From: Notamacropus eugenii
Taxonomy: Eukaryota > Chordata > Mammalia > Diprotodontia > Macropodidae
Direction: 5' to 3'
Length of the DNA: 64,000 nucleotides
Assembly: GCF_028372415.1 (NCBI RefSeq)
Contig: NC_092874.1
Coordinates: 337,684,151-337,748,150, forward strand
This document shows, in pieces, positions 32,626 through 44,241 of this stretch; the stretch's first letter is position 1; each line of letters opens with the position of its first letter. The translations under genes and the position numbers were made by a program. The notes below the pieces were generated by a model, which was given only the letters and a program-made list of their open reading frames with translations, was not told where the DNA came from and made no database searches.

Positions 32626-34254
32626 TTCTGAATTTCACATAAGTTAATATATATTGATTCTTGGCAATTTGCACTGAATTCCCCATAATTTATGCCATTA
32701 CCTCAGAAGTCACTGGGAAATATTTTCATTATTGCCTCTAAAACTAGCCCTGAGAATTAGTGCTTTATGTTAATTTCTAAATGCCACTTTGCCCAGTTTT
32801 TAGATCCAAAAAACCAAAAAGTTCCCTGTCCCCAAGGAGCTCACATTCTAGTTGAGAGGTACAATATATATTAACATAGCTCAAAGCCCTTGAGAATAAA
32901 AATTTACTAATTAGTGCAGAATGATTTCTCAATGCTCTATACTTGTGTGATGGGTTGGAGAGAAGAGAAGTTCTGGTTTTCTAGCTTCCAACTTTGAGAG
33001 AAGACACATGGCTCCACATGAATAGTTTTAAAGACAGCTATTTTGACTACTCAGCCAACAGCAAGAGGTTGCACCCATTCCTATAGTAGGGGAGCACAAG
33101 ATGTCTTCTTTGTAGTTATCCACATGGATTCCTCCATCTTAGTTGAGTTAAGTATGCATAGCAAAGCCCCTTTACACCCAGGTGAGTATAATACAAGAAA
33201 ATATTGAAGTACTTATAAGAATAAGAGATGGAGAAAGTACTTATAATTAATTAAGGTTCCATGGGGTCATTTTTGGGATCTACTAGTGAATTTCGAAGAA
33301 TAAGGAATTTGAAGAGGGATGAGGAGAAAATATATAATTATGCTTCATTTTCCTTCATTTGGGATAGTCCTGGGATAGTTCTTTCTGGTTCTTCATTGAA
33401 CTGAAAGGAGAGCCTTCAGAAACTTGTGATCACCAGAAACTAGGTTTCTTACTCCAACAAAAATTGTTCTTTTACACTAAAAAAAAAAATAAATGGCAGG
33501 AAATAAAAATTAGAAAATGAGATGACACATTTAGATACAATCTCTGATAAATTATTCAGGGGCCCAATTCTCATTTCTCCCTTTACATTCTTAACCATAT
33601 AAGGGTTCCCTTCAACTTCAAAAGGATGTCTGTTCACCAAGATATATTTCAAGATGAAAGGAGTGTGAATTTGTACATTATGAACATTTATCCGATAGAG
33701 CTTAATTGGACAATTCCATGGTAGTTGAATGGAGGGGATAAAAGGATGGTAGTGATAGTGAAGGAGGATAAAGAGTCTTAAGAGTCACAAAGGTTTTTTT
33801 TAACCTTGGATTTGAGTCCCACATCTTTTTCTGGTAAATGGAAGAATATTATGGTTGAGGCAAAAAGAAAAAAGGAATTATGCTATTACCTTAGGTGTGT
33901 GTCCAGATAAGGCAAACTAACTCGCTGACAGATTCACTTTGGTCTTTCCATTACCTCTGGGCATTTTTGAGAGATCCCTACGTTTGCTTTGACTTAAAAA
34001 AAACCACACATAGGTTCCTGATAATGAGGGCAATGTAATACTAAAACTGAAGTGTTGGCTCCTTACCGCATAAGTGATAAGATATTATGGCAAGATTGAG
34101 AAAATAAGTTTAAATGTAAAGCATTAACTTTTGTACTGAGCTCTTTATTATCACTGTCTGTCCCCTAGATTGGCTGATATGTTCTGCTATATGGTATAGG
34201 GATATTCGTATGGATGAGAATGAATTCTCAATTAAAACCTTCACTATCATACTG
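32626..34254. other. Unassigned, mostly repeat-free sequence
   Basis: Apart from a short ancient-repeat block at about 32818-32860 (ccctgtccccaaggagctca), nothing was recognised. No coding frame of interest. Confidence 0.35.
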
Positions 34255-34257
34255 TGA

Positions 34258-34470
34258 GTGGAATCATAGAGTCATGTGATCATAAAAGCTGAATGGGCGG
34301 AACCTTACAGTTCATTAAATCCAACCCTCTTTTTTATAGATAAGGAAACTGAGGCCCAGAGAGGTTAAGTGACTTACTCAGTGTCACAGAGAGTGTCTGG
34401 GGTGGGATTTAAATATACATCTTCCTCACTACAAATCTAGTGTTCTGCCTAGTACATCATACTGCCTCTC
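34258..34470 (-). mobile_element. MIR/THER-type SINE
   Basis: Well preserved blocks: 'gataaggaaactgaggccca', 'gagaggttaagtgacttact', 'agtgtcacagagagtgtctg', and the end 'catcatactgcctctc'. This is the first of four minus-strand SINEs in a row. Confidence 0.75.
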
Positions 34471-34504
34471 AAAGAGGAAAAAAAGGGAGATATGTATGTG
34501 CTCA

Positions 34505-34735
34505 TGTTGTTGTACAAATAATAGCTAGCATTTATACATCATTTAAAGGTTTGCATAGCACTTCACAAATATTATCTCATTTGATCCTAACAAATCAACT
34601 GGAAGATAGATATTTTTATTATCCCCATTTCATTGCCCAGAGTCACATAGCTGGTAAGTACTGAGATGAATTTGAATTCAAGTTTTCCTGCTTCTAGACC
34701 CAGCTCTCTACATTGTACCATTTAACTGCCTACAA
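34505..34735 (-). mobile_element. MIR-type SINE, second of a row
   Basis: Blocks 'aataatagctagcattta', 'tcacaaatattatctcattt', 'ccagagtcacatagctggta', then 'tgtaccatttaactgcct' mark a near full-length minus-strand copy. Confidence 0.75.
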
Positions 34736-34975
34736 ATAATGATGATAATGATAACAGATAATTGGTGTTTATATAGTACTAAGGTTGCAAACACACTATG
34801 CAAATATTACCTCTTTGATCCTCTCAACAAACTGGAGAGGTAAGTACTGTTATTATTTTGCAAATGGAGAAACTGAGACAGGATACTTGCCCAAGGTCAC
34901 ACAGCTGTTAGGTGTCTGAAGCAGGATTCAAACTAAAGTCTTTATTCTAGCAATCTATTCATTGTGTCACCTAGG
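34736..34975 (-). mobile_element. MIR-type SINE, third of a row
   Basis: The same architecture as its left neighbour: 'gcaaatattacctctttgat', 'gcaaatggagaaactgagac', 'ccaaggtcacacagctgtta', ending 'tcattgtgtcacctaggaa'. Confidence 0.75.
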
Positions 34976-34979
34976 AAAA

Positions 34980-35232
34980 CTTAGCCACAGATCATGCCTC
35001 TTCGGTACCTACTATGTGCCAGGTACTGTGCTAAGTGTTTTACAGGTATCTCATTTGATACCTACAAAAACTCTGGGAGGTAAGTATGTTTATTATTCCC
35101 ATTTCACAGTTGAGGAATATTGAGGTTGTGACATATCCAGGGTCACACAGCTAGTGTCAGAGACTGAATTTGAACTTAGATCTTCCTGACTTCATGTCCA
35201 GCAATCTATTCACCATATCACCTAGTTGCCTC
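34980..35232 (-). mobile_element. MIR-type SINE, fourth of a row
   Basis: Blocks 'ctactatgtgccaggtactg', 'aggtatctcatttgatacct', 'gggtcacacagctagtgtca' and the end 'ccatatcacctagttgcctc' identify it. Confidence 0.75.
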
Positions 35233-35234
35233 TT

Positions 35235-36715
35235 TTTCTTCTTTTTACAAATTAATTTATTTTTAGTTTGCAACGTTCACTTCCATAAGTTTTAAATTTT
35301 CTCTGCCTCCTTTCCCTCCCCTCTCCCCAAAATGGAATGTAATCTGATATAGGTTCTACATATACATTCTTATTAAACATATTTTCACATTACTCATGTT
35401 GTATAGAAGAATTAGAACATATAGGAGGAGCTATGAGAAAGAAAAAAACATAACCAAACCAAACAAAAAAAAAGAGAGCAAATAATATGCTTTGATTTCC
35501 ATTCAGACTCTCTATTTCTTTACCTCAGTGTGGATGACATTTTCCATCCTGAGTCTTTTGGGATTGTTTTAGGTCGTTGCGTTGCTGAAAAGAGCCAAGT
35601 CTATGAAAGTTAGTCATCGCACACTGTGGCTGTTACTGTGTATAATGTTCTCCTGGTTCTGCTCACTTCACTCAGCATCAGTTCATATAAGTCTTTCCAA
35701 GTTTTTCTGAAGTCTGCCTTAGTATTGCATCATATTTATATACTACAACTTGTTTGGCCATTCCTCAATTGACGGGAATCCCCTCAATTTCCAGTTCTTG
35801 GTCACCACAAAAAGAATTGCTATAAATATTTTTGTACATGTGGGTCCTTTCCCCATTTTTATGATCTCTTTGGAATATAGCCCTAAAAGTGGTATTGCTG
35901 AGTCAAAGGACATGCACATTTTTATAACCCTTTGGCCATAGTTCCAAATTGCTCTCCAGAATGATTGTATCAGTTTACAATTCCACCAACAATGCATTAC
36001 TGTACCAATTTTACCACATCTTCACCAGCGTTTCTCATTTTCCTGTTTTGTCATGTTAGCAAATCTGTTAGGTCTGATGTGATGCCTAAGAGTTGTTTTG
36101 ATTTGCATTTCTCTAATCAACAGTGATTAAGAGCATTGTTCATATGATTATAGATTATCTTTAATTTCTTCCACTGAAAACTGCCTATTCATATCCTATG
36201 ACCATTTATCAATTGAGGAATGACTTGTATTCTTGTAGATTTTACTCAGTTCTCTCTATATTTTAGAAATGAGGCTTTTATCACAGACACTATTATAAAA
36301 ATTCTTTCTCAGTTTTCTGCTTCCTTCATAATCTTGGTTGCATTGGCTTTGTTTGTGCAAAAACTTTTCAATTTAATGTAATCAAAGTTACCCATTTTGC
36401 ATTTCATAATTTTCTCTAACTCTTCTCTGGTCATAAATTCCTCTATTCTCCATAAGTCTGACAGGTAAACTGTTGCTACCTCTCCTGATTTGCTTATAGT
36501 ATCAGCCTTTGTATCAAAATTGTGTACCCATTTGGACTTTATTTTGGTAGACAGTGCAAGATGTTGGTCTATGCCCAGTTTCTGCCATACTACTTTCCCA
36601 GCAGTTTTTGTCCAATAGTTAGTTCTTATTCCAGAAGCTGGAGTCTTTGGCTTTATCAAACAGTGGGTTACTATAGTCACTGACTGCTGTGTGTTGTGCT
36701 AGCTGCCTTGTAATA
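35235..36715 (-). mobile_element. L1 LINE, 5'-truncated, 3' UTR and ORF2 end
   Basis: Minus-strand L1 whose 3' end lies at about 35235. The 3' UTR has the pyrimidine-rich complement at 35297-35325 (polypurine tract). ORF2 C-terminal sequence follows to about 36715. Landmarks parallel the L1 at 18735-19583. Confidence 0.8.
35743..36680 (-). pseudogene. L1 ORF2 protein, C-terminal part, decayed
   Basis: Two minus-strand open pieces are recognisable. At 36309-36680 (123 codons) 'IKSKWVHNFDTKADTISKS' and 'NFDYIKLKSFCTNKANATK' match the L1 ORF2 C-terminal region. At 35743-35997 (84 codons) 'IHCWWNCKLIQSFWRAIW'-like and 'AIPLLGLYSKE' match the cysteine/histidine-containing end of L1 ORF2. The region between is out of frame. 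In intact L1s this part aids RNA binding of the endonuclease/RT protein. This copy is dead. Confidence 0.75.
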
Positions 36716-36735
36716 TATATATAAATAACTAGATA

Positions 36736-37001
36736 AGGGTAGCTGGGTGGCACAGTGATGGAATTATGGGCCTGGAATCAGGAATGGTCATCTTTCTGAG
36801 TTCAGTTCTGGCCTCAGACACTTACTAGCTGTGTGACCCTGGGCAAGTCACTTGACCTTATTTGTCTCAGTTTCCTCATCTGTAAAGTGAGCTGAGAAGG
36901 AAATGGCAAACCATTCCAGTGTTTGTGTCAAGAAAACCCCAAATGGGATCACGAAAGAGTCAGACAAGACGCAGCAGCAACAGCAGCGGCAGCAGCAGCT
37001 G
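36736..37001 (+). mobile_element. tRNA-derived SINE with RTE-like tail and CAG-rich end
   Basis: The head 'gggtagctgggtggcacagt', 'ttactagctgtgtgaccctg' and 'cctcatctgtaaagtgagct' lead into the RTE-like tail 'aagaaaaccccaaatgggat'. Instead of the usual aac-type end there is a CAG/CAA-rich run at about 36968-37001. Confidence 0.8.
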
Positions 37002-37009
37002 GATTCTCT

Positions 37010-37325
37010 CACGCCGCAGCTTCTTCCACCTCTTGGAATCCCTGGTTTCCTTCAAGACTTAGCTTAAGAACTACTTTCTGCAGAAGGCAGTCCTGGACAC
37101 TATCCCTCCTATTCCCCAACTGCTGGTGCCTGACCTTCGAATACCACCATTTATCTGCTTTCTATGTAGCTGCATATAGTCATGTTGAATTGGCAGGGCT
37201 AGGGATTGCTTGCTTCCCACTATGTAAGCTCCTTGAGGTCGGGGAGTTTATCACTTCTGTCTTTATATGCCCAGTGTCTAGCTTCATGCCTGGAAGGTAT
37301 ATAATAAATGCTTATTGATGAATTG
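37010..37325 (+). mobile_element. L2 LINE 3' end
   Basis: Blocks 'cttcaagacttagcttaaga' (37051), 'ctatgtaagctccttgaggt' (37219) and 'ataataaatgcttattgatg' (37301) give a good L2 3' end. Confidence 0.75.
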
Positions 37326-37417
37326 ACCAAATAAAGTATACAATTGTCCCTTGCCTCAGCTTTTGGGAGGGCAATTCAATCCAGTATTGGGAGATCTTTA
37401 AGGGAAACATATCTGAA

Positions 37418-37618
37418 CAGGGGTGGGAAACTGTGTACTCAAGGACACATATAGCCTTCTAGGTCCTTGGGTGCAGCCTTTTGACCCAGTCCAAGTTTTA
37501 AGGAACAAAACCTTTTGTTAAGGGGGATTTGTTCTGTGAAGTTTGAAATCAGTCAAAGGGATGTACTTGAGGACCTAGAGGGTCATATAGATGGTCTTGA
37601 GGCTGCAGGAGGACAAAG
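37418..37618. mobile_element. hAT-type palindromic element, second copy
   Basis: Its sequence tracks the element at 11033-11234: 'caggggtgggaaactgtgta' at the start, then 'cttgggtgcagccttttgac' and 'ggatttgttctgtgaagttt'. The right end is decayed. Confidence 0.7.
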
Positions 37619-37620
37619 TG

Positions 37621-38170
37621 CTATTCCTTTGAAATCCCCAAATGGATATTAAATTATAGCCTGAAGTGAAGGGAGGAATGGAAGACCATTAGAATTCAGG
37701 TATTATTTCTTTGGTTGAACATTGTAACTCTCTGTTTTAATTGCAGTAGAAATAATATGTGGCAAAATAAAATTAGCTGTATTTTTTTTCTTCCTGCAGA
37801 TATACATATACTTCTGTTACTGGCTAGTTAGCAAGAAAGAGGTAATGACTTTAATTACATTTTCACTGTACTCATCATATCATGCCCCTGACCTTTAATT
37901 CAATGGATATGGAAAATTAGGTGATCTGGTGTAGTTTAGCATCACTGACATGTTTTTAACAATGGTAAGCAATATTTTGGGTGACTGCTGGGGTAATTAC
38001 AAATATAGTGATAATATATGCAAATCTCATGTAAGAGGAAATTATAGGTCACTACTGTTTGTGTCATGCCATTTCAGTGGTGATAAAAGAAATTGCTGCT
38101 AATTACTGGATTATTACCATACTTAATTTTGATAATTCTAGGCTATCAAAACAGTTTTAAAACACCAATC
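37621..38170. other. Repeat-free block, candidate conserved non-coding DNA
   Basis: No transposon recognised. The block is rich in TAAT/ATTA homeodomain-like cores in a balanced context, for example 'gtaatgactttaattacat' at about 37842-37860 and 'ctgctaattactggattatt' at 38095-38114. No coding frame. See findings. Confidence 0.35.
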
Positions 38171-39810
38171 AAATTATGTAGCTTTTCTAGCAAGATGGCA
38201 GCACTATTCCTAAAAATTTGTCCCTACAAATAGATTTCCCCACTCCTAAACCCCATTTTATTTTTTTTTTCCAGTGAGTTACATTTAAATCTATTTATGA
38301 GATAAACAAGGATTATTCATGTGCTTGGGGAAGTTGAACAGTTTCCTTTTCACTGCCCAGCATACATATTTCATTCTTTGAAAGCTTCACTTCAGCAATC
38401 TTTTGCATAAATGTTGTTCTTCTCCTAGGCCTGTCTGTCTCCTGGGGAGAAATGAAATCAGAAACCAATGAAAGTAAGTTGTAGCATATTGAAGGAAAAA
38501 AGAAAAAAAAAGAATCGGGCAACTATAAAACCTTATCAGAATCGCAAAGGCTAAAACCCAAATGTTAAATCCACATGGACACTTGATGTTTCCCTTATAG
38601 CTTCCTCACTGAAAGAAGACGGGATGATGGAAACCAGACCGCCACATGAACAAGCCTGCACTCAGCTTCCCTGTGGTTCCAGAAAGAAAGCCTTGTTGAA
38701 GTCTGTTATTATTTCTTAGCTCTGAAAAGATTTGGTTTCTACCTGTACTATTTACTTTTTGTTAATGAAATGAAAAGTAGCTTGCGACACGCTTTAAGAA
38801 ATTATTTAAAACAATTAAACATAAAAATGTGGAAATATATTTGAATGAATTGGATACATACTGTACACATTTTATATTTGAACTGTTTGACTTTTTTTTT
38901 TTAGAATACGATCCATGCAGCATTTTTTCTTCCTTGAGACCTAGTGACCCAGGTTTCATTACTTCGATCTCAGCTGACTGAAACCCAAACCTACAAAACT
39001 TTCAAATAGAGATATTGTGTATTAAGAGAGACATCAAGTTTGGTGTGCCATGCATTACACAGTTTACTTTAGTACTGACCAAAGTAAATTTATATCCTAA
39101 CAAAAATAACTTGAACCTGAAATAATTATCAGGCACATGAGAACAGTCTACCTGGTATATAAAACTCTACTTAATATTTGAAAAAAGTGCTAATGGCTGA
39201 GGTGTGATAATTTGGATGAAAAAGTTTAATTGTTCTCTTGGTCACCAAAATATGGCAGGACAGTAATTATACATGTCATGTGAGCTTTAAATTCCAAGAT
39301 CAGAGACAATCCCATTCCAAAATTATTAACGTTGGATGCTAAACTGTACCTAGCAGCCTGACACTATAGATGCTTTTTCCCTTTACCTCATTCAAAAAAT
39401 ATCTTAAAAATACTGTGTCTGTGATATTTACCAGAAATAACACCATTCAAATATGAACAGATTCATACATATGTTACTGAGGTTTGGAGAATCAGTTAGA
39501 TATTATAGGTTTGATCCTGTTGAATTATTAATAATGCTTCCCAATTCCTGGAAAAGGGGATATTCTATTTCCTTATTTCCCTCCTTTTTTCCTAACACAA
39601 AGCCTAAATTCAACCACAGTTTGAAAATGCCTAGATCAAATATTGTATGGGTGTTCCATGTTGGCACATCATATGATGCTAAGTTTTTAGGGTTTATGAC
39701 TAGAAATGTTTCATCCAGTCTTTGCCGTAGTTGAGCCATTCACATTACACATACCAGAAAGGAATACATACATATGTAGGTATAGACTTACATAAGATGA
39801 TCTGTCATGC
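38171..39810. other. Unassigned sequence
   Basis: Nothing recognised. Frames of 60-93 codons on both strands at 39453-39739 overlap and have no family resemblance. Confidence 0.35.
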
Positions 39811-39883
39811 ATGTTGTTTTGTGGATAATTGTGACTTCTCTTTGATACATGTTGTTTTCTGGATAATTGTGACTTTTGTTTCC
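39811..39883. repeat. Tandem duplication of about 38 bp
   Basis: 39811-39848 and 39849-39883 share 'atgttgtttt', 'tggataattgtgactt' with few differences, a two-copy direct repeat in otherwise unique sequence. Confidence 0.85.
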
Positions 39884-40924
39884 CCTTTTTCCCCCTCAAT
39901 CTTCAGGGATATAAATACACACATGTAATTACAAAGTTCATAGGTTCAATTATTTCAATTGCTATCTGGCTAAATATTTGAATTTCTAGGATATTTTGAT
40001 GGGTTATGAGTCCAACAGGACAGAATATTTGAGATTGGAACTGAACCAGAAATCTACATTTGTCATTATATCCATATCTGATGACAATTTGTATAAATTA
40101 ATGAATAGTAGTTTTGTTATAACCTTAACAAAACTATTTATAATAATGACTTCACCTCTTTCATTCTTTTTTAAACTTTTTGTTATTTCAAGGGGAATGA
40201 AACTCCAAAGAATTTATATCTATCTTATTAATAGTGGTATGGAAGAAGCAATATGATGAAGCAGGAGACTACTAAATTACTCTTGTGAACCTGATTTCTT
40301 AGAATTCACCTTGGCCAAATAGACTCTCATTAGTGACACCCTTTGGCAGTCAGAGACAGTGTGATTGCCTGAGAATCATATAATCAATTGGAAGAAATAG
40401 GATCATTATCTGTACTTTGGCAAGTTTCATATCATGGCTTTAAATTAACCATGAAAATTAGTTCAGCCCACAAGGCAGGAGATTGAAAGAAGGCAGCCTT
40501 TGACAATGGGTCATGCCTGGGTGGCATGAATGTAGATTTTCAAAACATCCTGAGCTACTTAAAACTTTCAGCTTTCAGGTCATAGAGTTTAGTTTTGTTA
40601 CCTAAGTAGACACCATGACATTTCTTTTTTCATGTGGGATAAATACCCAATTGACTATTAAGGAGTCTGGAGTATTTCCAGTTGGAGAAGAGAGAGCTGG
40701 AATCATTTTAAAGCTAATGTTAATGGGGGAAAGAATCATCAAGATTATTCTACCTACCCTGATAGTCCAAGCACCCTCTTTTTTTTTTCCTTTGTGACAG
40801 CCTTGTCATAAAGAAAATTTAGAAAACAAAAATCTAAATTTTTTCCAGTTTCAATCTGGATTTACATGGACATGTGATAATTTGTTTTCTGGTTGGTAAT
40901 CATTGTTTCCCTCTGTCAACATAC
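39884..40924. other. Unassigned sequence, repeat-free at 40260-40600
   Basis: No transposon or RNA gene recognised. A poly(T) run lies at about 40781-40790. The block 40260-40600 is considered in the findings as possible conserved non-coding DNA. Confidence 0.35.
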
Positions 40925-41260
40925 AGGACCTCTATAATCTGATTCCAACCTACTTTTCTAACTGTTCTTTATAATCTCTACATCTTGCCATCTCACTTTC
41001 TCATTTTATGTTGTGTTTCTTTGTCTCTTTGCTCACACAGTTCTTCATGCTTGGAATCATCTTCCCCACTCCCCATTGCTTTTCTCCCTATCCACCTGTT
41101 AAAACACCTTTCTGTTTTCAAGGACAAATAAATAGAGGCACTGCCTCTTCTGTGAAGCTTTTTAAGATGTCTCCCTAAAAATGATCTCTTGTACTTAAAT
41201 CTCTCACAGCATTTTGAACCTAACATTTATATGTAACAAATTGTGCTTCACATTGTTTTA
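40925..41260 (+). mobile_element. L2 LINE, 3' fragment
   Basis: Blocks 'ctataatctgattccaacct' (40933), 'cttcatgcttggaatcatct' (41042) and 'tctgtgaagctttttaagat' (41149) follow the L2 3' half. It is strongly decayed. Confidence 0.6.
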
Positions 41261-42164
41261 TTTGTGAACATATTTCCTCCCTCCAGGAAACGTCTGCTCT
41301 GCTTTGGAGTGGAGGAACATAAACAGATGCTATTTCAGAGTTCAAGGGTTGGTAATGTGTTTTGAACTTGAACTTCTGGGACCATGTTTTTGAAGGCTTC
41401 TGGAAGATAGGAGCTGTAAGGTGGAAGTCTGTGAATTTGTTCTCCATTTGGGGGCCATGCGGGCAGGCCACGGTCAAGAAGAATGCCAGGTTGCCAGTTT
41501 CGCGCTCCTCTATTCTTTCTTCCTGAGATATAGGCTATAGGCTATAGCAGTTGGTGCTACTAGAACTGCTGCTGCTGCTGTTGGGGTGTGGGGTCAGGGT
41601 CAGGTAGGGATAGAAGCAAGCCCTAGGAGACTATCAAGAAAAGAGAGTAATGTTGATAAAATTCAATTACACCAATGAAAAGCCTTTCTATTTCTCTACT
41701 TCTATGTAGAAGAAGAAAAAAAATACCCAATTACCTTCTAGCTTGGCAGAGTTTTTTCTTTCCTCTTTTCCAGTGAAGGAAGAAGTAGTTAAAACTGGAA
41801 GAAGCTGATTTCTGCTCTTCTATTTCTGATCCAAATGAGTTATTTTCTTCCTTTTTGTTCACTATTCTTTCACTGTCATTTTATTCCTCTTTAAATTAAA
41901 AAGAAAATCAGAAGGCCATGAATCACTTTTATGTGATTAATGCTAGTGGGGGCAGAGATTTGGGGAGAAACAAAGAGACACAAAGAGAGAGAGAGACACA
42001 CATAAAAATGTACAGAAACCAGAGGTAGAGACTGAGAGAGATGGATGGAAGTGATGCAAATAATGGACTCTAGGCAGAAGTTAGGAATTCAGTGAAGGTA
42101 CACTAAAATACTCGTTAGCCAGCACGTTTCCATAAACAACAGAGCTTAGAAAGAGAGAATTTTT
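41261..42164. other. Unassigned sequence with short simple repeats
   Basis: It contains a short (ataggct)n stretch and a (ctg)4-5 run at about 41535-41583 and a purine (ga)n patch at about 41965-41998. Otherwise nothing was recognised. Confidence 0.4.
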
Positions 42165-42979
42165 TTTTTAAATTTTGATTTATTTATTTAACTTTTAACA
42201 TTCATTTTCACAATATTTTGGGTTCCAAATTTTCTCCCCATTTGTCCCCTCCCCCCATCCCAAAACCTCGAGCATTCTAATTGCCCCTATCACCAATCTA
42301 CCCTCTCTTCTAACATCCCTCCCTTCCCTTGTCCCCGTCTTCTCTTTTGTCCTGTAGGGCCACATAACTTTCTATACCCCATTACCTGTATTTCTTATCT
42401 CCTAGTAGTAAGAATAATACTCTACAGTTGTTCCTAAAACTTTGACTTCCAAATTCTCTTCATCCCTCCCTCCCCGCCCATTCCCTTTGGAAGCAAGCAA
42501 AGGCCATATCTCTGTAGTTTTGCAAATGACTTCCATAATAGTCATGTTGTGTAAGACTAACTATATTTCCCTCCATCCTATCCTGCCCCCCTGTTCTCTC
42601 TTTGGATCCTGTCCCTCCCCAAGAGTGTTGACCTCAAATTGCTCCCTCCTCCCATTGCCTTCCCCTCCATCATCCCCCCATCTCTCTTATCCCCTTCTCC
42701 CCCACTTTCCTGTATTATAAGATAGGTTTTCATACCAAAATTATTGTGTATTTTATTCCTTCCTTTAGTCGAATGTGATGAGAGTAAGCTTCATGTTTTC
42801 TCTCACCTCCCCTCTTTTTCCCTCCACTGAAAAGTCTTTTGCTTGCCTCTTTTATGAGAGATAATTTGCCCCATTCCATTTTTCCCTTTCTCTTCCCAAT
42901 ATATTTCTCTCTCACAGCTTAATTTCATTTTTTTAAGATATGATCCATTCCTATTCCCTTCACTCTGCGCTCTCTGTCT

Positions 42980-43005
42980 CTGCGTGTGTGTGCGTGTGTG
43001 TGTGT
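42980..43005. repeat. (TG)n tract in the HAL1 3' UTR
   Basis: An interrupted tg run at the same element site as the (CA)n tracts in copies 1 and 2. Confidence 0.85.
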
Positions 43006-43140
43006 AATCCCACCCACTACCCAGATACTGAAAAGTTTCAAGAGTTACAAATATTTTCTTTCCATGCAGGAATGTAAACAGTTCAACTTTAGTAAGTCCC
43101 TTCTGACTTCTCTTTGCTGTTTACCTTTTCATGCTTCTCT

Positions 43141-44241
43141 TCATTCTTGTGTTTGAAAGTCAAATTTTCTTTTCAGCTCTGGTCTTTTCATCAAGAATGC
43201 TTGAAAGTCCTCTATTTCATTGAAAGACCAATTTTTCCTCTGAAGTATTATACTCAGTTTTGCTGGGTAGGTGATCCTCAGTTTTAGTCCTAGTTCCCTT
43301 GACTTCTGGAATATCATATTCCACGCCCTGTGATCCCTTCATGTAGAAGCTGCTAGATCCTGTGTTATCCTGATTGTATTTCCACAATACTTGAATTGTT
43401 TCATTCTAACTGCTTGCAATATTTTCTCCTTGACCAGGGAACTCTGGAATTTGGCCACAATGCTCCTAGGAGTTTCTCTTTTTGGATCTCTTTGAGGTGG
43501 TGATTGGTGGAGTCTTTCAATATTTATTTTACCCTCTGGTTCTAGAATATCAGGGCAGTTTTCCTTGATAATTTCATGAAAGATGATGTCTAGGCTCTTT
43601 TTTTGTTCATGGCTTTCAGATAGTCCTATAATTTTTAAATTGTCTCTCCTGGATCTATTTTCCAGGTCAGTTGTTTTTCCAATGAGATATTTCACATGAT
43701 CTTCCATTTTTTCATTCTTTTGGTTTTGTTTTGTGCTTTCCTGGTTTCTCATAAAGTCATTAGCCTCCATCTGTTCCATTCTAATTTTTAAAGAACTATT
43801 TTCTTCAGTGAGCTTTTGGACTTCCTTTTCCATTTGGCTAATTCTGCTTTTTAAAGCATTCTTCTCCTCATTGGCTTTTTGAACCTCTTTTGCCAGTTGA
43901 GTTAGCCTATTTTTCAAGGTGTTATTTTCTTCAGCATTTTTTTGGGTCTCCTTTAGCAAGATGTTGACCTACTTTTCATGCTTTTTTTGCATCTCTCTCA
44001 TTTCTCTTCCCAGTTTTTCCTTCACATCTCTAACTTGATTTTCAAAATCCTTTTTGAGCTCTTCCATGGCCTGAGCCCACTGAATATTTATTTTGGGTGC
44101 TTGGGATACAGAAGCCTTGACTTTTATGTCTTTCCCTGATGGTAAGCATTGTTCTTTCTCATCTGAAAGGATGGGAAGAGATATCTGTTCACCAAGAAAG
44201 TAGCCTTCTATGGTCTTACTTTTTTTGCCTTTTTTGGGCAT
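43141..44241 (-). pseudogene. ORF1 protein gene of HAL1 copy 3, nearly intact frame
   Basis: The best preserved ORF1 of the three. The start ATG at 44241 gives MPKKGKKSKTIEGYFLGEQ. The frame runs 90 codons to one in-frame TAG after KHEK, then continues in the same frame for about 206 codons to 43339. It covers the long coiled coil (KLTEENSSLKIRMEQME), the RRM with LENRSRRDNLKI and part of the C-terminal domain (NTIRITQDLAAST). A TGA then interrupts, after which the C-terminal domain is still recognisable down to the family stop at 43141-43143. L1 ORF1 proteins form trimers that coat the RNA; this copy cannot make the whole protein. Confidence 0.85.

Noticed and set aside
34505..35232. A repeated array that could suggest a CRISPR-like or satellite structure
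   Set aside because: The units are ordinary MIR-type SINEs of more than 200 bases with unequal spacing, and the DNA is vertebrate.
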